From NCBI RefSeq assembly GCF_003610195.1, contig NZ_RAPO01000001.1, positions 744,001 through 808,000 of the forward strand: DNA of 64,000 nt, written 5' to 3'. Positions 20,483 to 27,241 of this stretch are shown piece after piece (the first letter of the stretch is position 1; each line of letters opens with the position of its first letter). Source of the stretch: Halopiger aswanensis (lineage in GTDB: Archaea > Halobacteriota > Halobacteria > Halobacteriales > Natrialbaceae). The notes beneath the pieces are model-generated. The model saw only the letters and a program-made list of their open reading frames with translations, made no database searches and was not told where the DNA came from. The translations under genes were made by a program, and so were the position numbers.

Positions 20483-20860
20483 ATGGTCTTCGTCACCACC
20501 TTCGTCGCCAGTTTGCTCACGGGCGGACTGGGGGTGTATCTCGGCGCTCGAACCGTGGTCGATTCGCACGACTACGTCAACGCCGCGATCACCGGCCTGA
20601 TCGGCGCACTTGTCCTGGTCGGCGGCGGTTTACTCTTCGGCTGGGTACCGCTACTCGGACAAGCCCTGTTGTTCGCCGTCTACGTCGGCCTGATCGGCCG
20701 GCGGTATCCCGGCGACTGGCTGGACGCCGCGAAGATTGCGGCGATCGCCTGGCTCACCGTCCTCGTCGTGCTCGCGGTCCTCGCCGGTCTCGGGTTCGTC
20801 ACGCTCGAGGTGATCGGCGTCCCCGGATCGGGCGGATCGCTTCCGGAGTTCCCGTCGTAG
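20483..20860 (+). CDS. Small integral membrane protein
   Basis: 125-residue protein of unknown function with about four membrane helices, a glycine-rich first pair (MVFVTTFVASLLTGGLG, AITGLIGALVLVGGGLLFGW) and a short proline/glycine tail GVPGSGGSLPEFPS. I use ATG 20483; an in-frame ATG at 20333 would add a basic, unlikely 50-residue extension. No AT-rich box lies exactly 27 bases upstream of 20483; CGATTTACGG at 20388-20397 could drive it with a ~60-base leader. Confidence 0.72.
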   Translation: MVFVTTFVASLLTGGLGVYLGARTVVDSHDYVNAAITGLIGALVLVGGGLLFGWVPLLGQALLFAVYVGLIGRRYPGDWLDAAKIAAIAWLTVLVVLAVLAGLGFVTLEVIGVPGSGGSLPEFPS

Positions 20861-20947
20861 CGCGACGCACCGTCCCGCGGTCATCGATACGACTATCTCG
20901 CGCGTGCCGGCCGCATCGTTATCCCGCCCACGCTCGTCGGTCACTCC

Positions 20948-21118
20948 ATGGGAGACACGAAACAGGGGCGAGACAAGCAAGCGCGCGACGCGGAAGACCG
21001 CCAGCGAGAGCGGGAACTCGAGGAGGCGATCGATCGCACCGACGAAGCCGAACCGCGCGACGACCGCGACGACGAAGCGGACGACGGACGCGACGAAGCC
21101 GAAACGGCGGATTCGTAA
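20948..21118 (+). CDS. Very small, highly charged protein (56 residues)
   Basis: ATG at 20948 to TAA at 21118. The product starts MGDTKQGRDKQARDAEDRQ and is almost entirely Asp, Glu, Arg, Lys and Gln; it would form a solvent-exposed helix or stay disordered. It has the acidic, haloarchaea-like composition of a real gene rather than the Arg/Ser-rich look of a shadow frame, and it faces the aldo-keto reductase gene convergently with a 36-bp gap. No function can be given. Confidence 0.6.
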   Translation: MGDTKQGRDKQARDAEDRQRERELEEAIDRTDEAEPRDDRDDEADDGRDEAETADS

Positions 21119-21154
21119 CTGCCGGCAGCCGTCCCGGGCCGTTCCTTTTGACCG

Positions 21155-22153
21155 CTACTCGTTCGTCGCTCGAGCCGCCTCGATGCGCTCGAACTGCTCG
21201 TCGGAGAGGTCGAGTTCGACCGCGCCGACGTTCTCCTCGAGTTGGTCGGGCGTCCGCGCGCCGACGATCGGGACGCACGTGAATCGATCCTGTTCCATCA
21301 GCCAGCGCAGCGACACCTGCGCCGGCGTCGCGTCGAGTTCGTCGGCGACGCCCTCGACGGCCTCGAGGACGTCCCAGGCGTTCTCCTGGACGTACCACTC
21401 GTCGAACATCTCGTCCAGACTGCCGCGCGAGCCGTCGGGGGCTTCGATGCCGCCGTCCGCGGTGCGGTCGTACTTGCCGGTGAGGAACCCGCCCGCGAGC
21501 GGCGAATACGGACAGACGGCCAGATCCTGGTCCGCACAGACGTCGAGGTAGTCGGCTACCTCGTCGTACTGGACCGCGTTGACCATCGGCTGGGTGACGT
21601 CGAACCGCTCGAGCCCCTCGACGTCGCTCGTCCAGAGCGCCTTGGTGAGCTGCCAGGCGGCCATCGAGGAGGCGCCGAGGTATCGCACTTTCCCCTCGCG
21701 GACGAGCTGGGTCAGCTCGGAGAGAGTCTCCCGGATCGGCGTGTCCTCGTCCCAGCGGTGGATGTAGTAGACGTCGAGGTAGTCCGTCCCCAGCCGGTCC
21801 AGCGTCCCTTCGATCTGGGCGCGGATGTGCTTGCGTCCCAGCCCGGAGTCGTTCGGCCCGGGTTCGCCCCAGCCGTCGAAGGGGAAGTAGACCTTCGAGG
21901 CGATGACGAAGTCCTCGCGGTCGTGGTCCTCGAGCCACTCGCCGATCCACTCCTCGCTGGTGCCGTTGGGATCGCCGTAGACGTTGGCGGTGTCGATGAA
22001 GTTGATCCCGTTCTCCCACGCCGTGTCCAGCAGGTCGTGGGCCTCCTCGCGGTCGGTTTCGACCACGCCGTCGCTCTCCATGGCGAAGCGCCAGGTGCCG
22101 AAACAGAGCTTCGATACCGTCGTGCCCGTGTTACCGAGTGTCGTGTACTCCAT
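21155..22153 (-). CDS. Aldo-keto reductase
   Basis: TIM-barrel NAD(P)H-dependent oxidoreductase of 332 residues, cytosolic. The AKR catalytic tetrad is visible: Asp and Tyr in FIDTANVYGD, Lys in FVIASKVYF, and His in VYYIHRWDED. The C-terminal cofactor-binding segment CVPIVGARTPDQLEENV is present. It belongs to the AKR11/YajO-like group common in halophiles; physiological substrate unknown. TATA-like CATTTTAGCGG near 22184 predicts a leaderless transcript. Confidence 0.94.
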   Translation of the reverse strand: MEYTTLGNTGTTVSKLCFGTWRFAMESDGVVETDREEAHDLLDTAWENGINFIDTANVYGDPNGTSEEWIGEWLEDHDREDFVIASKVYFPFDGWGEPGPNDSGLGRKHIRAQIEGTLDRLGTDYLDVYYIHRWDEDTPIRETLSELTQLVREGKVRYLGASSMAAWQLTKALWTSDVEGLERFDVTQPMVNAVQYDEVADYLDVCADQDLAVCPYSPLAGGFLTGKYDRTADGGIEAPDGSRGSLDEMFDEWYVQENAWDVLEAVEGVADELDATPAQVSLRWLMEQDRFTCVPIVGARTPDQLEENVGAVELDLSDEQFERIEAARATNE

Positions 22154-22266
22154 TCCGTGTCGGGGTTCTCGAGGGACCGCTAAAATGGGTCGGAAACCGG
22201 CGAGTCGGTCGGCCTTTCGCCCCCTCGAACGCCGTTCCCGACGCTCTCGAGACCGCTGACGACTCG

Positions 22267-23928
22267 TCAGTCGAGGTAGTACCAGTCGAACCGCTCAACT
22301 GCGTAGCGGTAGGAGACCAGCGGTGCGACCAGTCCGACGACCAGGACGATCCAGGCCGCGACGGTGATCGTCTGGGCGGAGATCGCCAGTTCCGGCCCCG
22401 GCGTCCACGCCGACACCGTCGCGATGAGATCGGCGATCAACTCCGGCGCCTCGAGGTAGAGCACGACGGCGGCCGCGGCGGGCAGCGCGATCGAGAGCGT
22501 GTAGACGAGGAAGGCCGTCTTGCTCGGCATCACGGCCTCGCGGTTGTTCGTCACCTTGACGCTGCCGAAGCGGGGGAACGCCGAACCGACGCCGGTCGCC
22601 AGCGCCGGCGTGGCGACCGCGCCGACGGCCGTTCCGGCGACCAGCGCGGCGGTGTGCTCGAGCGAGAGCGGGCTGACGAACCCGAGCACCGCGGACGCGA
22701 CGATCGCGATCGGGACGCCGACGAGCGCGCCGGCGAGGACGCGGCCGCGGATCGCCTGCCGTCCGGTCAGCGTCGAGGTCAGGACGGCGGGCAGCCCCGG
22801 GCCGAGGTCGCCCAGCGGGTTGAGGGTAAAGAGGACGCCGGCCGCCCAGACGACGTAGAGGCTAAAGAGGACGGCCAGATACGACGGCACCGTCCCCAGT
22901 TCCATAATCTGCTGGACGAACCCGAGGGTCCCGAGCAGCGGGTAGCCGGCGTAGGCCAGCCGGATCGGCGAGCGCTTCGCGCGGCGGATCGCGGTCACGG
23001 TCTCCGTCCGGACCGGCTGCGAGACCGTCCCGGAGAGGAGGTCGGCGAGTCGATCGGAGGAGGTCTCCTCGTCTATTTCTTCGTCCTCGAACCGGGCCGG
23101 ATCGGCGAACCAGTGGAGCCGCGCCGAGGGAATCCCGACGGCGACCGCGGCGCCGACCAGCAGCGCCGAGCCGACGAGCGCCCCGCCGACGCCGACCGTC
23201 GAAGCGTCGATCCCGGGGATGCCCAGCAGCAGGAGGTGGCCGGGCCAGCCGAGCGGACTGGCCTGCAGGTGGGTAAACAGCGTCGTCATGACGGCGTCGA
23301 GGCCACCGGTCGCGACCGCGCCGAAGTAGACGATCCAGAACGCGGCGAACAGCACCAGTCGGTAGCGGGCGATCGGCTCGTAGACGGTGATCAGGTGGCG
23401 AATCGCGATCCCGACGACGAACGCGACGGGGACGGCGGTGACGAGCAGGCAGACGATCAACAGCGGCGCCGCGAGAACCGGCAGGACCGTCCCCGCGCCG
23501 TAGGCGAACGCGGCGGCAAACAGGATCGCGGGCGGGACCACCCAGACGCCGATCAGCACGGTTTCGGCGGCGATAACGCCGACGACGGTGTTCCGAATCG
23601 GGGTCGACAGCAGGAGGAACGCCGGCTCGTCGATGTCGCCGACCGTCGTCACCGTCCGCAGTATCGCCATGAAGGTCAGAAACAGCCACAGGACCGCCGT
23701 TCCGCCAGTAACGTAGCTGGTAATCGTCTCGGCGGTCTCAGGGGTTACCGTTCCGGCGGCCGCTTCTTCGCCCAGCGACGGGAGGATCGAGAGGCCGACG
23801 AACGTGATCGGTCCGAGCGCGAACAGGGCGACCGCGGCCATCATGAGCAGTTTCGTCTTGTTCCCGACGAACGTCCGAGCGGTCCGTCGGAGTTCGAGGT
23901 GCGCGACGGTGGCGGGTGCGGCGCGCAT
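22267..23928 (-). CDS. ABC transporter permease
   Basis: Polytopic membrane protein of 553 residues with about twelve hydrophobic segments, starting with a short amphipathic N-terminus (HLELRRTARTFVGNKTKLL) as in ABC-2-type export permeases. It is divergent from the ATP-binding subunit at 24097, which is its likely partner. The start is fixed by an in-frame TGA nine bases upstream of ATG 23928. The ATG overlaps the stop of a 22-codon leader ORF. Substrate unknown. Confidence 0.86.
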   Translation of the reverse strand: MRAAPATVAHLELRRTARTFVGNKTKLLMMAAVALFALGPITFVGLSILPSLGEEAAAGTVTPETAETITSYVTGGTAVLWLFLTFMAILRTVTTVGDIDEPAFLLLSTPIRNTVVGVIAAETVLIGVWVVPPAILFAAAFAYGAGTVLPVLAAPLLIVCLLVTAVPVAFVVGIAIRHLITVYEPIARYRLVLFAAFWIVYFGAVATGGLDAVMTTLFTHLQASPLGWPGHLLLLGIPGIDASTVGVGGALVGSALLVGAAVAVGIPSARLHWFADPARFEDEEIDEETSSDRLADLLSGTVSQPVRTETVTAIRRAKRSPIRLAYAGYPLLGTLGFVQQIMELGTVPSYLAVLFSLYVVWAAGVLFTLNPLGDLGPGLPAVLTSTLTGRQAIRGRVLAGALVGVPIAIVASAVLGFVSPLSLEHTAALVAGTAVGAVATPALATGVGSAFPRFGSVKVTNNREAVMPSKTAFLVYTLSIALPAAAAVVLYLEAPELIADLIATVSAWTPGPELAISAQTITVAAWIVLVVGLVAPLVSYRYAVERFDWYYLD

Positions 23929-23996
23929 CAGGGGTCACCTCGAGGAGCGCTCGAGCGGGGCGGACTGGGACGGAGACGAGCGAACGGGACGTACAT
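23928..23996 (-). CDS. Candidate 22-residue leader ORF before the ABC permease
   Basis: ATG at 23996 reads MYVPFARLRPSPPRS and on to a TGA at 23928-23930 that shares its A with the permease ATG (TGATG). TTTACTA at 24019-24025 puts the predicted transcription start on this ATG, so it would be the leaderless first ORF with the permease translated by termination-reinitiation. It could be chance; no conservation data. Confidence 0.35.
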   Translation of the reverse strand: MYVPFARLRPSPPRSSAPRGDP

Positions 23997-24096
23997 GGTC
24001 GAATCCGCACCGCGCTCGTAGTAAACACTTTGGATCCTTGTCATCACGGCGCAGAAAATGACACGGGTTTAATACGATTCGTCCGGAATGGCCGGT

Positions 24097-24882
24097 ATGC
24101 GCCCCGCCGACGCCCCCGCCATCGAGACCGACGGCCTGACGAAACGCTACGGCGAGACGACCGCCGTCTCGGACCTGACGATGTCCGTCGATCAGGGGGC
24201 CGTCTACGGTTTCCTCGGACCCAACGGGGCCGGCAAGACGACCACGATGCGGATGCTGACGACGCTGACGAAGCCGACGTCGGGGTCCGCCCGGGTCGCC
24301 GGCCACTCGATCGCCGAGCGCGAAGCCGTCGCCCCCCACATCGGCTACCTCCCCGAGGATCCGCCCGTCTACGACGAACTCACCGGCCGCGAACAACTCG
24401 AGTACGCCGCCGGCCTCCGCGATATCCCCGAGGACGAGGCCGACGAGCGAATCCAATCCCTGCTCGAGCGGTTCGACCTGCGGGCCGACGCCAACAAGCG
24501 CATCGAGGACTACTCGAAGGGAATGCGCCAGAAGGTCGGGGTCATTCAGGCGGTCCTCCACGAGCCGGCCGTCGCCTTCCTCGACGAGCCGACCAGCGGG
24601 CTCGATCCCCGGGCCGCGCGGACGATGCGGGACACCATCGCCGATCTGGCCGATCGGGAGATGACGATCTTCCTCTCGACGCACATCCTCCCGGTCGTCG
24701 ACGAACTGGCCGACGAGATCGGCGTCCTCCACAACGGCGAACTCGTCGCCGAGGGCGACCCCGAGACGCTCAAGTCCCGCGCCGAGACCGGCGACGCGCG
24801 GAGCCTCGAGGACGCCTTCCTCGAGGTGACTCGCGAAGAGCCTCAGCACGAGGGGGCGACGGCGGAACCGCCGCTGGAGTAA
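24097..24882 (+). CDS. ABC transporter ATP-binding protein
   Basis: Cytosolic ATPase subunit of 261 residues that likely drives the divergently encoded permease. Walker A is GPNGAGKTTT, the signature motif is in the YSKGMRQKVG segment, Walker B is VAFLDEPTSGLD, and the switch histidine is in STHILP. It belongs to the CcmA/NatA-type exporter group. An ATG at 24088 would add three residues; TTTAATA at 24068-24074 points to 24097 as a leaderless start. Confidence 0.94.
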   Translation: MRPADAPAIETDGLTKRYGETTAVSDLTMSVDQGAVYGFLGPNGAGKTTTMRMLTTLTKPTSGSARVAGHSIAEREAVAPHIGYLPEDPPVYDELTGREQLEYAAGLRDIPEDEADERIQSLLERFDLRADANKRIEDYSKGMRQKVGVIQAVLHEPAVAFLDEPTSGLDPRAARTMRDTIADLADREMTIFLSTHILPVVDELADEIGVLHNGELVAEGDPETLKSRAETGDARSLEDAFLEVTREEPQHEGATAEPPLE

Positions 24883-24924
24883 CGACGCGGACGCCTATCC
24901 GTTCCAGTATCTCACCCACACACG

Positions 24925-25743
24925 ATGGCCCGTCTCTCACCCGCGACGCTCGCGATCGCAGCACTCGTCGGTCTCGCGAACGTCGGCGTCGTGTTCGCCC
25001 TGTACGCTCGCGGCGACTATCCCGCTCTCGAGCCCACCGCCGAACTCGCCGTCCTCGCGCTGACGACGTTCGTCGTCGGAGTCCTCCCCTGGTTCGCCTC
25101 GGCGCACACGCGTCTGGTGACGCCCGCGCTTGGCTTCCTCGGCGCACTCGCCGGCACCGTCTTCCTCGAGCTCACGACGCCGGCACCCGAGTGGAGCCGA
25201 CTCGGCGAGTACGTCGTCGTCGACGGGCCGACGCACGCCTCGAGTTACGCGAACGCCTGGTACGTCTGGCTGGCTCTGCTGACGGTCGCCGGCGTCCTCG
25301 AGTTCGCGATCAGGCGAGGGTACGGAATCGGCGACGACCGGCTCCGGAACCTGCCGACGCTGCCGTTTTCGCGCGATCGGCTCGTCCGAACGGTCGGCGC
25401 CGTCGCTGCGCTCGTCGGCCTCGCGGCGACGCTGCTGGTGCTACGATCCGGTATTCGGCCGCCTGCTGCCGCGGCCGTCGTATTCCTCTTCGCCGCCGTC
25501 GTCACCGCGATCCCGCTCGCGGCGCTGCTCGCCCGCGGCATCGTGGCACCGACGGTGCTGTTCGCGCTCGTCCCGTACTTCCTTATCTACGAGGTGTTCG
25601 TCACGACCGACAGCCCGCTCCACATCCTCCTGTTCGGCCCCTACGCCGTCGTTCTCGCGCTCGCGTGGGCGCTCGAGGAAGCGATCCGCTCGCGACTGGG
25701 CGGCTGGAACGGCGGTCGGTTCGCCGGTCAGAAGCCGGCATGA
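24925..25743 (+). CDS. Polytopic membrane protein of unknown function
   Basis: 272 residues with about eight hydrophobic segments and no recognised motif. A short loop with WSRLGEYVVVDGPTHASSY lies between helices three and four, and a basic C-terminus (RLGGWNGGRFAGQKPA) probably faces the cytosol. It follows the ABC ATPase by 42 bp, so it may be co-transcribed, although CCTATCC near 24895 could serve as a separate promoter. No function is claimed. Confidence 0.8.
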   Translation: MARLSPATLAIAALVGLANVGVVFALYARGDYPALEPTAELAVLALTTFVVGVLPWFASAHTRLVTPALGFLGALAGTVFLELTTPAPEWSRLGEYVVVDGPTHASSYANAWYVWLALLTVAGVLEFAIRRGYGIGDDRLRNLPTLPFSRDRLVRTVGAVAALVGLAATLLVLRSGIRPPAAAAVVFLFAAVVTAIPLAALLARGIVAPTVLFALVPYFLIYEVFVTTDSPLHILLFGPYAVVLALAWALEEAIRSRLGGWNGGRFAGQKPA

Positions 25744-25806
25744 CTGTCCCGACGCGCGAAGATATTCGGGACAGCGATTATCGGTCGATCCTTCGGACCG
25801 TAGCAC

Positions 25807-26667
25807 ATGGGTTTAGGCAGGCCTAAACCGTTTGCTCGACTCCCGCGCATCGGAGCGGCGCTGCGACCACTTCGACCGCGGGTCGTCCTCGCCCTGTTGC
25901 TGTTCGCGTCGCTTGCGGGGTGTTGGATCGTCGGCAGCCGCGGCGGCGATCCTGCGGCGGTCGTCCGCGAGTGGATCGTCCTGCTCGGGCTCGGCGCGAC
26001 CCTCGGCGGCGTCGGCTGGCGCCTCGTCCTGTATCCGGGTCGCGTCCCGGCCGACGAGGCGTGTCGCTCGTTCGTCGACCTGCGGTACGCGCTGATCGAG
26101 CTGCTGGCCGTCGTCGGGGCCGCGGTCGGCGCCGCAAGCGCCGTCGCAGGGACGATCTCGAGCAGCGGCGGCCCGCACACTCCGCTCCGACCGCTGGCCC
26201 TGAGTACGATCGTTCTCGCGCTCGCCGTCGACAGGGTCGGCGACGGGACAACGGACCGCTGGTGGCGGTTCCTCGCCGTTCTCGGCGGCGCGAGCGCGCT
26301 CACCGTAACCGCCGCCGACCACGTCCTGTCAGTCGGCGGCGGCCCGGTCGACGTCGCGGTTCGCGTCGGCCACCTCGGGGCGTTCGCCGTCTGGTTCGGC
26401 GGCGCACTGTGGCACAACGTCGTGGTCGTCGGTGTCGCCCGCCGCTTCCCGGACAGCCGGGAGCCGCTCCGCGCGCAGGCATTTGCCTTCCGCCGCGTCG
26501 TCGCCGTCTTGCTCCCCGCGGTCGTGCTGACCGGCCTCGAGCAAGCGGCGACGTTCGTAGGAACGACAAGCACGGTCTACCTCGAGACCGTTCCCGGACG
26601 GCTGGTCGTCGCGAAGGCGGGCGTGATCGCCGCGCTGGCGCTTATCGCGGCCACGGCGCGAAAATAG
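25807..26667 (+). CDS. CopD-like membrane protein
   Basis: 286-residue membrane protein with about eight helices resembling the CopD (copper resistance D) family: histidines in the membrane-adjacent segments TAADHVLSV, VGHLGAFAVWFGGALWHN, and a final VPGRLVVAKAGVIAALALI. CopD proteins are linked to copper import or periplasmic copper handling. The ATG at 25807 is supported by TTATC at 25778-25782, 27 bases upstream. Codons 2-8 (GLGRPKP) overlap a repressor-type palindrome, so the operator is part of the coding sequence. The CopD call is moderate. Confidence 0.75.
   Translation: MGLGRPKPFARLPRIGAALRPLRPRVVLALLLFASLAGCWIVGSRGGDPAAVVREWIVLLGLGATLGGVGWRLVLYPGRVPADEACRSFVDLRYALIELLAVVGAAVGAASAVAGTISSSGGPHTPLRPLALSTIVLALAVDRVGDGTTDRWWRFLAVLGGASALTVTAADHVLSVGGGPVDVAVRVGHLGAFAVWFGGALWHNVVVVGVARRFPDSREPLRAQAFAFRRVVAVLLPAVVLTGLEQAATFVGTTSTVYLETVPGRLVVAKAGVIAALALIAATARK
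25810..25829. promoter_or_regulatory. DtxR/SirR-type palindromic operator, copy 1
   Basis: GGTTTAGGC-AG-GCCTAAACC, a perfect 9-bp inverted repeat. It starts three bases after the predicted leaderless transcription start of the CopD-like gene, so a bound protein would block initiation. The core TTTAGGnnnnCCTAAA resembles sites of metal-dependent DtxR/SirR-family repressors. Confidence 0.65.
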
Positions 26668-26679
26668 CCGGTGGTCGAT

Positions 26680-27051
26680 TCAGGGGTCGAACACGCCCCG
26701 TTTCAGCCCCTCGCGGACGGGGTCGTGCTCGGCGTCGGTCGGCGGCGGACTGGTCACGAGCAGCGCCTCGAGGCGCTCGTCCTCGCTCGCCCGGACGCCG
26801 CGGTCGACGTCGGCGGGGACGGTGACGACGTCGCCGGGTTCGACCGCGTGCTCGGCGTCGCCGTCGCGGACGACGCCGGTTCCGGAGCGGACGTGGACGG
26901 CGACGTCGCTGCCCGGCGCGTGGACCGGGATGAACTGTCCGGGTTCGAAGTAGCCGCAGACGACCTTCATGCGATCGGTCTCGAAGACGGTCCGTGCGGA
27001 GAATTTGTCCTCGTTGTACTCCCGTTCGGCGTCGAAGTCAGTTGCTGGCAT
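26680..27051 (-). CDS. Single-domain cupin protein
   Basis: 123-residue beta-barrel (cupin) protein. Cupin motif 1 is approximated by PVHAPGSDVAVHVRSGTG and motif 2 by AVEPGDVVTVPADVDRG. One or two histidines (PVHA, AVHV) could bind a metal. It points toward the CopD-like gene with a 12-bp gap between the two 3' ends. Its upstream region carries the same palindrome as the CopD-like gene, so both are probably controlled by one metal-responsive repressor. Enzymatic role unknown. Confidence 0.85.
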   Translation of the reverse strand: MPATDFDAEREYNEDKFSARTVFETDRMKVVCGYFEPGQFIPVHAPGSDVAVHVRSGTGVVRDGDAEHAVEPGDVVTVPADVDRGVRASEDERLEALLVTSPPPTDAEHDPVREGLKRGVFDP

Positions 27052-27063
27052 GGCTAATCATCT

Positions 27064-27085
27064 CGGTTTAGGGTAGCCTAAACCG
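27064..27085. promoter_or_regulatory. DtxR/SirR-type palindromic operator, copy 2
   Basis: CGGTTTAGG-GTAG-CCTAAACCG, a perfect 9-bp inverted repeat. The minus-strand half TTTAGG lies about 27 bases upstream of the cupin start and may itself be the TATA element. With copy 1 it shares the 14-base flank CCTAAACCGTTTGC on the plus strand. Confidence 0.65.
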
Positions 27086-27241
27086 TTTGCGTTAGACTGT
27101 ACGTGCCGACGGGATCGATCTTCTCCCGAACGTGTCCGGTCCGCGCTCGAGTGCCGAACGGCGGCGTTCGCGTGAAACCGGCCGGCGGCGGGCGAAACCC
27201 GAGTCCGACACCCTAAAGCGGGCGGACTCTGTGGTTCGGAT

